From Runella defluvii (GTDB lineage: Bacteria; Bacteroidota; Bacteroidia; Cytophagales; Spirosomataceae), in assembly GCF_014195535.1 (NCBI RefSeq), contig NZ_JACIBY010000001.1, forward strand, positions 1,073,811 through 1,137,810: a stretch of DNA of 64,000 nucleotides, given 5' to 3'. The position numbers and the translations under genes were made by a program. Of this stretch, positions 23,431-31,702 are shown piece after piece. Numbering within the stretch: position 1 is the stretch's first letter; the number at the start of each line of letters is the position of its first letter. The notes beneath the pieces are model-generated. The model was not told the origin of the DNA and made no database searches. It worked only from the letters and a program-made list of their open reading frames with translations.

Positions 23431-23516
23431 TTCCGCCTAAAAGTACCCATCCCAAGTAAACAAAACAATGTCTTTCGTTTTGTTTCACCAAAAACTTATT
23501 AAATGGTCATGCGAGG
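23431..23516 (+). repeat. Right copy of an 86-bp direct repeat
   Basis: From ttccgcctaaaagtaccc to atgcgagg, matching 22133-22218 in the same orientation 1298 bp away. The two copies bracket the frameshifted Rpn-like gene, as would the ends of a duplicated or mobile segment. Confidence 0.85.
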
Positions 23517-23545
23517 CGTGGGGTAGAGGTTATATTAACTCCCCC

Positions 23546-24616
23546 CTACCAAACCGTCATTTCCCCCACAAGCGGCTGGGCGAGGAGGGTTTTGATGCGG
23601 TCGGGGTCAGTTTCTTGGCCAAAAACCCACATCATTTTGGTGATGGCGGCTTCGGTGGTGATGTCAGCGCCGCTGATTACCCCAATCTTGTCAAACCACG
23701 TACTGGTTTGGTAGCGTCCTTGCATCACGCGCCCGCCGTCGCACTGCGATACGTTCATAATCACCACGCCTCGGTCGGTGGCGTCTTTGAGTTCTTGCAA
23801 AAACCACGGCAGCGTAGGGGCGTTTCCTGCGCCAAAAGTCTCCAAAACAACGCCTTTTAGGTGGTTAATCTCCAAAATCGAGCGTACTACGTTGGGCGTA
23901 ATGCCAGGGAATAGCTTGAGAATCGCCACGTTTTCGTCGAGCGTGGGGCAGAGTTCAAAAATACCCCCCAAGGCGGGTGTGGCAATGTAGGGGAGGTGGT
24001 ACTCAATCGTCACGCCCACTTCGGCCAACGGCGGGTAGTTGTCGGAACGAAAGGCGTTGAATTGCGAAGTTTCTTTCTTTTTGGCGCGGTTGCCACGGAG
24101 CAGCACATTCTGAAAATAAATGCACACTTCGGGGACCATCGGTTGGCCGTTGTGCTGCGCCGCCGCAATCTCCAAGGCCGTAATGATGTTTTCGCGGGCG
24201 TCGGTGCGGGCTACCCCGATGGGCAGTTGGGCCCCCGTCAAAATCACGGGTTTTTGGAGGTGTTGGAGCATAAAACTCAGCGCCGAGGCGGTGTAGGCCA
24301 TGGTGTCGGTACCGTGCAAAATCACAAAACTGTCGTAAAAATCGTAGTTGCGCCGAATCAACTGCCCCAGCTCTACCCACACGTCGGGGCGCATGTTGGA
24401 GGAGTCCATGATTTGCTCCAAGCTGGTAAAGGTGATCTCAAAATCGAGGCGTTTGATTTCGGGGAGTCGGTCCAAAATCTGCTCAAAATCGAACGGGACA
24501 AGCTGTCCTTTTTCATAGACCATTCCGAGGGTTCCCCCCGTATAAATAACCAAGACCGAAGCCCGAGGGCGATTGGGCAATACTGGATTGATGGTGACGG
24601 TTTTGTAAGAAAACAT
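23546..24616 (-). CDS. ansA: Type I L-asparaginase
   Basis: 356 residues, no signal peptide, so the cytosolic type. Hydrolyses L-asparagine to aspartate and ammonia. The first catalytic Thr is in YTGGT (25-29) and the second in HGTDTMAYTASAL (about 99-111); VILTGAQLPIG, ENIITALEIAA and VLETFGAGNAP are standard asparaginase/glutaminase segments. Length and the absence of a signal fit AnsA. Likely monocistronic; the tatD gene upstream on this strand ends with its own terminator. Confidence 0.92.
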   Translation of the reverse strand: MFSYKTVTINPVLPNRPRASVLVIYTGGTLGMVYEKGQLVPFDFEQILDRLPEIKRLDFEITFTSLEQIMDSSNMRPDVWVELGQLIRRNYDFYDSFVILHGTDTMAYTASALSFMLQHLQKPVILTGAQLPIGVARTDARENIITALEIAAAQHNGQPMVPEVCIYFQNVLLRGNRAKKKETSQFNAFRSDNYPPLAEVGVTIEYHLPYIATPALGGIFELCPTLDENVAILKLFPGITPNVVRSILEINHLKGVVLETFGAGNAPTLPWFLQELKDATDRGVVIMNVSQCDGGRVMQGRYQTSTWFDKIGVISGADITTEAAITKMMWVFGQETDPDRIKTLLAQPLVGEMTVW

Positions 24617-24671
24617 GATAGCGAATGACGAGTTGATGAATGACGAATGAAATCCCCTTGCACTGCAAGGA

Positions 24672-24700
24672 AAAAAAGTCCCTCCCTCACTGGGGAGGGA
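24672..24700 (-). terminator. Terminator of tatD
   Basis: On the minus strand tccctccc, loop cagtga, gggaggga, then a run of seven T; 17 bp after the tatD stop. Classic intrinsic terminator. Confidence 0.8.
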
Positions 24701-24717
24701 TTTAGGGTGGGGTGCAT

Positions 24718-25494
24718 TTAGCGCAAATTTAGCGCATTTTCGGTGGTTTGTTGGGCAATGGTTTCCACGCTTACCTGCATCAAATCCGCAACACGCTGCG
24801 CAATGAGCGGGATGTAGGCGACTTCGTTGCGCTTGCCTCGGTAGGGGACGGGCGCTAGGTACGGGCAGTCGGTTTCCAAGACGATGTGCTTTAAGTCGAT
24901 GTAAGGGAGGACTTTGTCGAGGCCGCCGTTTTTGAAAGTCGCTACGCCTCCCACGCCCAGTTTAAAGCCGAGTTCGATGGCTTTTTGGGCTTCTTCCAAC
25001 GTACCCGTAAAGCAGTGGAAAATGCCTTTGAGCTGCGGATTGGCCACTTGTTCTATCAACTCCACCACTTCCCAAAAGGCGTTTCGGCTGTGGATGTCAA
25101 TCCAGAGGTTGTGTTTGAGGGCGAGGCCGCACTGTACCAAAAAGGCTTCTTTTTGCTGTTCGACAAAGGTTTTGTCCCAGTACAAATCCATGCCTATTTC
25201 GCCAATGGCGACGAATTTTTGAGCGGAGGGGCTTGCCTGCGCTTTGTTAAGCCACTCTTCAACGATGTATAATTCTTGCTGAAAATCTTCTTTGACGTAG
25301 GTGGGGTGTAGGCCCATCATGGGCAAACACACGTTGGGGTATTGTTCGGCCAAGGCCATCATGCCGTCGATGGTCGTGTGGTCGCAGTTAGGCATCCATA
25401 TTTGCTGAATACCTGCTTGAAACGCTCGTTCGAGCATGGCTTCGCGGTCGTCGTTGAATACTTCGTCGTAAATATGTGCGTGGGTTTCTATCAT
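24718..25494 (-). CDS. tatD: TatD-family metal-dependent DNase/hydrolase
   Basis: 258 residues from MIETHAHIYDEVFNDDREAML; the longer frame to 25632 reads through repeat DNA and is rejected. Metal ligands of the amidohydrolase barrel are visible: HAH at 4-6 (His-x-His), GEIGMD (Glu), IHSRNA (His), FHCFTG (His) and ETDCPYLAP (Asp). TatD enzymes are 3'-5' exonucleases in DNA repair and apoptosis-like degradation. The 5' side is occupied by palindromic repeats (25510-25675). Confidence 0.92.
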   Translation of the reverse strand: MIETHAHIYDEVFNDDREAMLERAFQAGIQQIWMPNCDHTTIDGMMALAEQYPNVCLPMMGLHPTYVKEDFQQELYIVEEWLNKAQASPSAQKFVAIGEIGMDLYWDKTFVEQQKEAFLVQCGLALKHNLWIDIHSRNAFWEVVELIEQVANPQLKGIFHCFTGTLEEAQKAIELGFKLGVGGVATFKNGGLDKVLPYIDLKHIVLETDCPYLAPVPYRGKRNEVAYIPLIAQRVADLMQVSVETIAQQTTENALNLR

Positions 25495-25509
25495 TTTATA
25501 AGTAGTAAT

Positions 25510-25675
25510 TTTTTTAGTGTCGAGGGTAGAGTGTCGAATGGAATGTCGAGGGTAGAATGCAGAATGTCGAGTGTTTCTAATCCATGTCGGGTTGTAAGCA
25601 ACCCTCCCCACGGAATGTCGGGTTGTGAGCAACCCTCCTCACTAAAACTCGACATTCTACATTCGTCACTCGTCA
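25510..25675. repeat. Palindromic microrepeats incl. GGGTTGT(A/G)AGCAACCC
   Basis: Contains tgtcgagggtagagtgtcga-type copies at the left, then two copies of cgggttgt(a/g)agcaaccct (about 25589-25640) and arms actcgacattcta complementary to the left part. Related to the arrays at 4.3 kb, 31.3 kb and 58.5 kb. Confidence 0.85.
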
Positions 25676-25676
25676 T

Positions 25677-26675
25677 TCAAAAATAGTTTCTTCCTTTCCA
25701 CTGGGTGTTTTTGGTTGTATAAAAGTTAATCAGCATGGTAAAGTTCATTCCGAGGTGATAAAACCAGAAAAACGGCGCTCCCAGCATCAGCGTGTTGAGC
25801 TGCAACCAACTGAGGCTACCCACAAGCCAAGCGGTGGTAAAAACGTAGCTGGCAAAGGTTAAAAAGAGGGCCGTTTTTGGGAAAAAGAGGGCTAAAACGA
25901 GCAAAATTGGAATCAGCAGGCCGTTGAGATAGACCCCAATCCGCTGTCCCCACGGCAGCGACATGGCTCCGTACATCCAGCGTTTGCGTTGGATTAGTAA
26001 TTCTTGAAAGGTCGGAACAGGCTTTGAAATCGTCAACACGCGGCGGTCGAAAAGTTGCTCAAACCGAAAGCCTTTTTCCAAAATAGCCCTGAAAAGTGCG
26101 TAATCTTCGGTGATTGAAAACGGGATGCCTTCGTAGCCACCCACGGCGTCGTAGGCTTGGCGGGTGGTGGCCATGTTGTTGCCCATGGCCGTGACGGGGA
26201 TGCCAAATAGGCCAAAAAGCCGCATGAGCGAGAGGTAAAAAAGCCATTCCATGCCCTGAAAGACTCCTAATCCCCAATGAGGGAATGGAGGTATTTGCAT
26301 GGTGGTGATGCCCGTTACTACCCCCACGTTGGGTTTAAAATGCCGCAGCATTTCTTGGATCCAATCGGTAGGTACTTCGATGTCGGCATCGGTAAAAAAT
26401 AGGTGCTCGCCCGTGGCATGGTGCGCGAGCTGGGCCAATACGTTGGTTTTTCCTTTTAAATTTGGAAGGGTATGGGTGATGCTAACTAATTTAAAATGAG
26501 GCTTGTTGTGAATAAAGTTGCGAACAATGTCTGCCGTTTCGTCGGTCGAGGCATCGTCGCCCACGAGCACTTGCAGGTGCGATTTGGGGTAGGTCAGTGC
26601 TTCAACCGACTGCAAGCATTCGAGGATATTGGTTGCTTCGTTGCGTGCTGCAATGAGAATGGAGACTTTCTTCAC
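25677..26675 (-). CDS. Family 2 glycosyltransferase, membrane-bound
   Basis: 332 residues; GTG start at 26675 (-7 box TACCTTTG at 26692-26699, minus strand, close upstream). GT-A domain 1-230: VSILIAARNEATNI, GDDASTDETADIV (DD nucleotide-sugar contact), FTDADIEVP (DxD), ITEDYALF (acceptor ED) and QRKRWMYGA (QxxRW). Three or four C-terminal membrane helices follow. The motifs match processive GT2 enzymes that make polysaccharide or glycolipid on the inner membrane. Product unknown. Divergent from the channel gene. Confidence 0.88.
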   Translation of the reverse strand: MKKVSILIAARNEATNILECLQSVEALTYPKSHLQVLVGDDASTDETADIVRNFIHNKPHFKLVSITHTLPNLKGKTNVLAQLAHHATGEHLFFTDADIEVPTDWIQEMLRHFKPNVGVVTGITTMQIPPFPHWGLGVFQGMEWLFYLSLMRLFGLFGIPVTAMGNNMATTRQAYDAVGGYEGIPFSITEDYALFRAILEKGFRFEQLFDRRVLTISKPVPTFQELLIQRKRWMYGAMSLPWGQRIGVYLNGLLIPILLVLALFFPKTALFLTFASYVFTTAWLVGSLSWLQLNTLMLGAPFFWFYHLGMNFTMLINFYTTKNTQWKGRNYF

Positions 26676-26783
26676 AAGTTCGTTTTTTCGGCAAAGGTAA
26701 ACGACTGTCGTGGAACAAAAGTGAAGGATTTCGGATTTATGTATTCAATCCTCTCTAAACCATCCTTAATGTACGAACAAACA

Positions 26784-27770
26784 ATGAAAACAAATAGACT
26801 TATCAATTCAATTAAAAAAAGTGCGCTTTTGGAACGCGAAGAACAGCGAGTAGAACTTGGTTTTGGAACGCAGCTCACTGGTTTACAGGGAAGACTGGTC
26901 AATCCTGATGGTAGTTTTAATGCCAAACGGGTCAACGTGTCTTTCTGGGCGTGGGCTGATATTTTTCACCGCCTGACGCTGTTGTCTTGGCCACGTTTTT
27001 TTGTGGTTGTTTTTCTCATCTACTTTGTGGTTAACTGCCTATTCTCGCTTCTTTACTTGGTCATTGGGGTCGAAAATTTGCAAGGTATTCACGGGACGGG
27101 CGTGGTGGATAAATTTTGGGGAGCCTTCTTTTTTAGCGCCCAAACGCTCACGACAGTAGGATATGGGCACGTATCGCCTGCGGGATTGATGGCAAGCGCT
27201 TTGTCGTCGGTCGAGTCGTTGGTGGGGGTGTTGGGTTTTGCCATTGCGACGGGTTTGGTTTATAGCCGTTTTTCTCGCCCTGTTCCTAAGATACTGTTTA
27301 GCCAAAATGCTATTTTTGCACCTTATCTCGACATCAACGCGTGGATGTTTCGGATGATCAACGAGAGTCCCAACGAGTTGGTGGACGTGAACGTGTCGGT
27401 GTCGTTATCGCGTTTAGAAACCCTACCGTCGGGGCAGCGAACGCGTAAGTATTATCCGTTGAAACTGGAGCGAAACCAAGTGAATTTTTTCCCCATGCAC
27501 TGGACGCTCGTTCATCCTTTGACGGAAGAAAGTCCTTTGTACGGCGTCACCGAAGAAGGGTTGAGAGATTCAGATACGGAGATACTGGTGTATATTCGCG
27601 CTACGGAAGAAACATTTTTGCAGCCGGTTCATGCCCGCTACTCGTACCGATACGAAGAGATTACGTGGGGGGCTAAATTTAGACCCATGTTTGACGGCAC
27701 CAAAGTGGACGGGATTGTTAGGGTGGATGTTCAAAAAATTCATGAATTTGACAAGGTTTCTCTCAACTAA
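26784..27770 (+). CDS. Inward-rectifier potassium channel (KirBac-like)
   Basis: 328 residues from MKTNRLINSIKK (ATG at 26769 is a possible alternative). N-terminal slide helix, TM1 (about 68-95), pore loop with selectivity filter TVGYG (124-128) after FSAQTLT, TM2 (about 140-160), then a ~165-residue immunoglobulin-like cytosolic domain (YYPLKLERNQVNFFPMHWTLVHPL...) as in KirBac1/3. So a tetrameric K+ channel in the inner membrane. It is immediately followed by the ATP synthase operon (start of the next gene 20 bp away). Confidence 0.9.
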   Translation: MKTNRLINSIKKSALLEREEQRVELGFGTQLTGLQGRLVNPDGSFNAKRVNVSFWAWADIFHRLTLLSWPRFFVVVFLIYFVVNCLFSLLYLVIGVENLQGIHGTGVVDKFWGAFFFSAQTLTTVGYGHVSPAGLMASALSSVESLVGVLGFAIATGLVYSRFSRPVPKILFSQNAIFAPYLDINAWMFRMINESPNELVDVNVSVSLSRLETLPSGQRTRKYYPLKLERNQVNFFPMHWTLVHPLTEESPLYGVTEEGLRDSDTEILVYIRATEETFLQPVHARYSYRYEEITWGAKFRPMFDGTKVDGIVRVDVQKIHEFDKVSLN

Positions 27771-27790
27771 CGCTTTTAACAAACAAACGA

Positions 27791-28018
27791 ATGAGCACCC
27801 CTACCGACCCTAAGCAGGAGAAACGATTTACCTCTAACTATGCCAAATATTCGGGCATTGCGTTCCAAATGTTGGGCACAATAGGCTTGGGGGTGTATGC
27901 TGGATTGAAGCTCGACGAATGGTTGGCCTACAAGTTTCCACTTTTCACGCTGGTGCTTTCGTTGGGGTCAGTAGGGGCTTCTTTATACCTTATGATTGTG
28001 CAAGTAAAAAGCGAATAA
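27791..28018 (+). CDS. AtpZ/AtpI-like small membrane protein
   Basis: 75 residues with two helices (YAKYSGIAFQMLGTIGLGVYAGLKLDEW; LFTLVLSLGSVGASLYLMIVQV), matching the putative F0F1-ATPase accessory family (AtpZ/AtpI) that sits first in atp operons and is linked to Mg2+/Ca2+ transport or c-ring assembly. Gene order (before a-c-b-delta) supports this. Start ATG directly follows the channel gene. Confidence 0.75.
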   Translation: MSTPTDPKQEKRFTSNYAKYSGIAFQMLGTIGLGVYAGLKLDEWLAYKFPLFTLVLSLGSVGASLYLMIVQVKSE

Positions 28019-28024
28019 GAAATT

Positions 28025-28393
28025 ATGCTTCGGACAATATTATTTTCTGCAATTATTGGAATTGTATTTTTTACAGCCGAATACTTTGGCTTTGGTGCCA
28101 TTTTGCCAAAAGAAAAATGGTTTATTTTAGCCTTCTTTTTTACGTTATCTATCCTTCAGCACAGGATATTATCCTTTGGTTTTCAGGACGATAACGACAA
28201 ATTTGTGCAGTTTTATTTGGCATCGGCAGTGATAAAGCTGATTTTGTGTATGGTATTTGTTGCCGTATTCGTCTATTTGCAAGTAAATGAGGTAGTTTCG
28301 TTCATCATTACCTTTTTTGCATTATATTTATTTTATACTTGCTTTGAAGTTGTCGGAATGTATCGTAACTTGCGCCGCGATTTGAAACCGTAG
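28025..28393 (+). CDS. Four-helix membrane protein of the atp operon
   Basis: 122 residues, hydrophobic, with four helices and a basic C-terminal tail (MYRNLRRDLKP). A second small membrane protein at this place between the AtpZ-like gene and atpB is usual in Bacteroidota atp operons. Not matched to a named family by me; it may help assemble F0. Spacing of 6 bp to the previous gene and 7 bp to atpB indicates co-transcription. Confidence 0.6.
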   Translation: MLRTILFSAIIGIVFFTAEYFGFGAILPKEKWFILAFFFTLSILQHRILSFGFQDDNDKFVQFYLASAVIKLILCMVFVAVFVYLQVNEVVSFIITFFALYLFYTCFEVVGMYRNLRRDLKP

Positions 28394-28400
28394 AGCAATA

Positions 28401-29420
28401 ATGAAACATATTTCAATCCGTCTATTTGTACTTTTCTTATTTTTAGCGGCCATTGTCTCGCCGCAAGTAATGGCCGAAGAACCTCACAAACACGGTGAGA
28501 AAGAGAAATTTAACGCAGGTGAAATGATTATGCACCACGTGGCAGATGGCCACGAGTGGCATTTTGCAACCATCGGTCACACGCACATTTCGATTCCGCT
28601 TCCAGTCATTATTTATGACGAAAGCAAAGGATTCAAAGTTTTCTCTTCAAGCCACTTCTACCACAGCGAAGACGGTACGTACGAAGGATATAAACTAGAG
28701 CACGAACACATCACGGCATTGGACGGCTCACACGTGAAAGATTTCTCAATCACGAAAAACGTAGCATCGTTGATTCTCAGCTTTGTTTTGTTGTTGACTA
28801 TTTTCCTGACAGTTGCCAAGTCGTACAAGGAGCGTACAGGAAAATCGCCAAAAGGTTTGCAGTCGGTTCTTGAGCCCATCATCATTTTTATTCGTGACGA
28901 AGTGGCGAAAAGCAACATCGGTGAAAAACACTACCGTCGTTTTACCCCTTATTTGTTGACCTTGTTCTTCTTTATTTGGATCAACAACTTGTTGGGTTTA
29001 CTTCCAGGTGGCGCCAACTTGACAGGTAACATTGCCGTGACGATGACCCTTGCGGTGATTACGTTCATCGTTGTTAACTTCAATGGTAAAAGCACGTATT
29101 GGACGCACATTTTTGCGATGCCAGGCGTTCCAAAATGGATGTTGATTATCCTTACTCCCGTAGAAATTGTTGGTTTGTTCATGAAACCATTCTCATTGAT
29201 GGTTCGTCTTTTTGCCAACATCACGGCGGGTCACATTATCTTATTGAGCTTTTTGAGCATGATTTTCATTTTTGAAAGTCTTGCAGTAAGCCCAGCGGTT
29301 GCCATCTTCTCTACCTTTATCAACCTTATTGAGTTGTTGGTAGCGGCTTTGCAAGCGTACATTTTTACGGTACTTACAGCTTCGTACATCGGTGCAGCCG
29401 TAGAAGAGCATCACCACTAA
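28401..29420 (+). CDS. atpB: ATP synthase F0 subunit a
   Basis: 339 residues. A signal-like N-terminus (FVLFLFLAAIVSPQVMA) and a ~110-residue His-rich periplasmic part (HKHGEKEKF, HHVADGHEWH) precede the usual five helices, as in other Bacteroidota. The proton-channel Arg is in SLMVRLFANITAGH; the C-terminus ends AYIFTVLTASYIG. Together with the c-ring it forms the proton path of F0. Fourth step in the operon after the two small membrane genes, before atpE. Confidence 0.95.
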   Translation: MKHISIRLFVLFLFLAAIVSPQVMAEEPHKHGEKEKFNAGEMIMHHVADGHEWHFATIGHTHISIPLPVIIYDESKGFKVFSSSHFYHSEDGTYEGYKLEHEHITALDGSHVKDFSITKNVASLILSFVLLLTIFLTVAKSYKERTGKSPKGLQSVLEPIIIFIRDEVAKSNIGEKHYRRFTPYLLTLFFFIWINNLLGLLPGGANLTGNIAVTMTLAVITFIVVNFNGKSTYWTHIFAMPGVPKWMLIILTPVEIVGLFMKPFSLMVRLFANITAGHIILLSFLSMIFIFESLAVSPAVAIFSTFINLIELLVAALQAYIFTVLTASYIGAAVEEHHH

Positions 29421-29450
29421 TTTTTGTAAACTTTATTTTTTCATATATAA

Positions 29451-29726
<276 letters not shown>

Positions 29727-29809
29727 TTCATCGTCCTACCAAAAAGTGGTTTCTTGACCGTTGTGTACATTAGGTACCAGCATCCGTTAGTAACTGCTTA
29801 AAGATAGAC

Positions 29810-29850
29810 CATTCTCCAGTTGCAAGCAGTAGGCAAGCTTCTGGAGAATG
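29810..29850 (+). promoter_or_regulatory. Intercistronic stem-loop between atpE and atpF
   Basis: Perfect 10-bp arms cattctccag (29810-29819) and ctggagaatg (29841-29850) with a 21-nt loop, in a 160-bp spacer that is unusually long for this operon. No T-run follows, so it is more likely a processing or stability element, which would favour expression of subunit c over subunit b, than a terminator. Confidence 0.5.
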
Positions 29851-29886
29851 ATTAGTAAATAGAAACTCATAAGCTATTTCAATATC

Positions 29887-30381
29887 ATGGAATTAGTAAC
29901 CCCCCAACTCGGCCTCATATTTTGGCAATTAGTATTCTTCGGAATTTTGTTGTTCTTGTTGGCTAAACTTGCTTGGAAGCCAATTTTGTCAAGCTTGAGC
30001 GAGCGCGAACACCAGATCCAAAGTGCTTTGGACTTGGCTGAAAAGACGCGCGCCGATATGGCAAAATTGCAAGCTGACAACCAACAATTGTTGGCAGAAG
30101 CCCGCGCAGAACGCGATAGCATCTTGAAAGCAGCAAAAGAATCTGCGGATCGTATCATTGCAGAATCTAAAGACAAAGCAACAGTAGAAGGTAAGCGTAT
30201 CATCGAAGATGCCCGCGAAACCATCAGCAACGAACGTGCTGCCCTTGTTGCCCAAATGAAAAAAGAAGTTGTTACCATTTCGCTTGAAATAGCAGAAAAG
30301 GTACTTCGCAAAGAATTGAGCGATAAGTCGGCACAAGAACAACTTGTGGCTGATTTGGCAAAAGAAGCTAGACTTAACTAA
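29887..30381 (+). CDS. atpF: ATP synthase F0 subunit b
   Basis: 164 residues: one N-terminal helix in the membrane (LGLIFWQLVFFGILLFLLAK) and a long charged helix (about 30-164, coiled coil, ending KELSDKSAQEQLVADLAKEARLN) for the peripheral stalk. The family PLGLIFW motif is present. Sits between atpE and atpH, 12 bp before atpH. Confidence 0.95.
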   Translation: MELVTPQLGLIFWQLVFFGILLFLLAKLAWKPILSSLSEREHQIQSALDLAEKTRADMAKLQADNQQLLAEARAERDSILKAAKESADRIIAESKDKATVEGKRIIEDARETISNERAALVAQMKKEVVTISLEIAEKVLRKELSDKSAQEQLVADLAKEARLN

Positions 30382-30393
30382 GCGCCGAAACAA

Positions 30394-30930
30394 ATGTCTG
30401 AATCTACCGTAGCTTTACGATACGCTAAGTCATTGATTGATTTAGCAGAAGAAAAAAATGTAGTGGAAACTGTTTATAAAGACATGGTTCTTTTTAAAAC
30501 CGTTTCCGACGATAATCGTGGGTTGATGTTGGCGTTGAAAAGCCCCGTCGTTCGCCATGATAAAAAACTCGCTATACTTAAAGGAGTGTTTCAAGATAAA
30601 GTAGATCCAGTTTCTTTTGGTATCTTCAATATCATCACTCACAAAAACCGTGAAGGTATCATGCACAGCATTGCCGACGCATTCATCAAATTGTACGATG
30701 AGCGTAAAGGCATTGTGAAAGCCTACATCACTTCTTCTACTGCATTGACGGATGCGTTGCGTAAGCAGTTCATTACGATTGTGGCAGAAGCTACTGGTAA
30801 AACAGTAGAGCTGGAGGAGAAAGTGGATGATAAGTTAATCGGAGGGTATATCCTTCGTGTAGGCGATCGCCAGGTAGATGCCTCGATTCGTAAACAACTG
30901 AATGACTTGAAATTAAAGTTACTCAATTAA
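30394..30930 (+). CDS. atpH: ATP synthase F1 subunit delta
   Basis: 178 residues: N-terminal helical domain (residues 1-105, AVALRYAKSLIDLAEEKN style start) and C-terminal beta domain with the DKLIGGYILRVGDRQVDASIRKQLNDLK signature. Links F1 to the b stalk. In this window the operon ends here: a terminator follows at once and neither atpA nor atpG is found nearby. Confidence 0.95.
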   Translation: MSESTVALRYAKSLIDLAEEKNVVETVYKDMVLFKTVSDDNRGLMLALKSPVVRHDKKLAILKGVFQDKVDPVSFGIFNIITHKNREGIMHSIADAFIKLYDERKGIVKAYITSSTALTDALRKQFITIVAEATGKTVELEEKVDDKLIGGYILRVGDRQVDASIRKQLNDLKLKLLN

Positions 30931-30960
30931 GGTATTTTTTTATCTGCTTAGAGTGACAGA

Positions 30961-30993
30961 AGCCCTCTCTGCTTTGCGGAGAGGGCTTTTTTT
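30961..30993 (+). terminator. Terminator after atpH
   Basis: Stem agccctctc (30961-30969) and gagagggct (30979-30987) followed by seven T. It ends the atp transcript 30 bp after atpH and stands 4 bp before the convergent phhB stop. Confidence 0.85.
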
Positions 30994-30996
30994 GTA

Positions 30997-31236
30997 CTAC
31001 ATTTCGTCAAAAATAGCTTCGATGGCTTCTGCGAATGCTTCGTCTTTTTCAGTGACTGTATTGCCCGCGTCGTGGGTAGTAAGTTCAATCGTTACTTTGT
31101 TCCAGACATTGGACCACCATGGGTGATGGTTCATGGCTTCGGCTACTTCGGCTACCTTGGTCATAAATGCAAAGGCTTCCTTGAAGTCTTCAAATTCGTA
31201 TTCACGAACTAGCTTGTTGTTTTGTTCTATCCACAT
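30997..31236 (-). CDS. 4a-hydroxytetrahydrobiopterin (pterin-4-alpha-carbinolamine) dehydratase
   Basis: 79 residues from [18 protein letters not shown]; an upstream frame to 31284 is not conserved. The active-site pattern NHHPWW...[18 protein letters not shown] is the PCD/DCoH signature (His-His-Pro, then Thr-His, G-x-T-x-x-D). It dehydrates the carbinolamine formed by aromatic-amino-acid hydroxylases. The short form without extra N-terminal residues is common in Bacteroidota. No hydroxylase gene is adjacent. Confidence 0.9.
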   Translation of the reverse strand: MWIEQNNKLVREYEFEDFKEAFAFMTKVAEVAEAMNHHPWWSNVWNKVTIELTTHDAGNTVTEKDEAFAEAIEAIFDEM

Positions 31237-31286
31237 ATCATTTATTTTGTTAAGAAACTGTATCATTAACGGGGTTGTGAGCATTT

Positions 31287-31697
31287 GAGTGCCACTGGTT
31301 TCTCAAAACCAGAGGTTGTTGCGCGCTTCACGGGGTTGTGAGCAACCCTTTTTTGAGGTTTTGAGAAACCTCAAGCACTTGTGAGTGCCACTGGTTTCTC
31401 AAAACCAGAGGACATTGCGCGATTCATTGGGTTGTGAGCAACCCTTTTTGAGGTTTTGAGAAACCTCAAGCACTTTTGAGTGCCTCCCTGTGTGCCTCTG
31501 GTTTCTCAAAACCAGAGGACATTGCGCGCTTCACTGGGTTGTGAGCAACCCTTTTTGAGGTTTTGAGAAACCTCAAGCACTTGTTTGTGCCACTGGTTTC
31601 TCAAAACCAGAGGTTGTTGCGCGATTCATTGGGTTGTGAGCAACCCTTTTTGAGGTTTTGAGAAACCTCAGGCACTGTTGAGAAATCTCAAGCACTA
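31287..31697. repeat. Four tandem ~96-bp units of three hairpins each
   Basis: Units begin near 31287, 31383, 31490 and 31586. Each contains ctggtttctcaaaaccag, gggttgtgagcaaccc and gaggttttgagaaacctc, three separate hairpins in the same order. The third unit has an 11-bp insertion (tgcctccctgtg). Fills the 466-bp gap between phhB and marC; no gene is present. Spacer-like uniqueness is absent, so it is not a CRISPR. Confidence 0.9.
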
Positions 31698-31702
31698 CAG
31701 CA

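Noticed and set aside
31287-31697. Repeat array taken as a CRISPR
   Set aside because: Units are 96-107 bp, with repeats inside every part and no unique spacers of constant length; no cas genes nearby.
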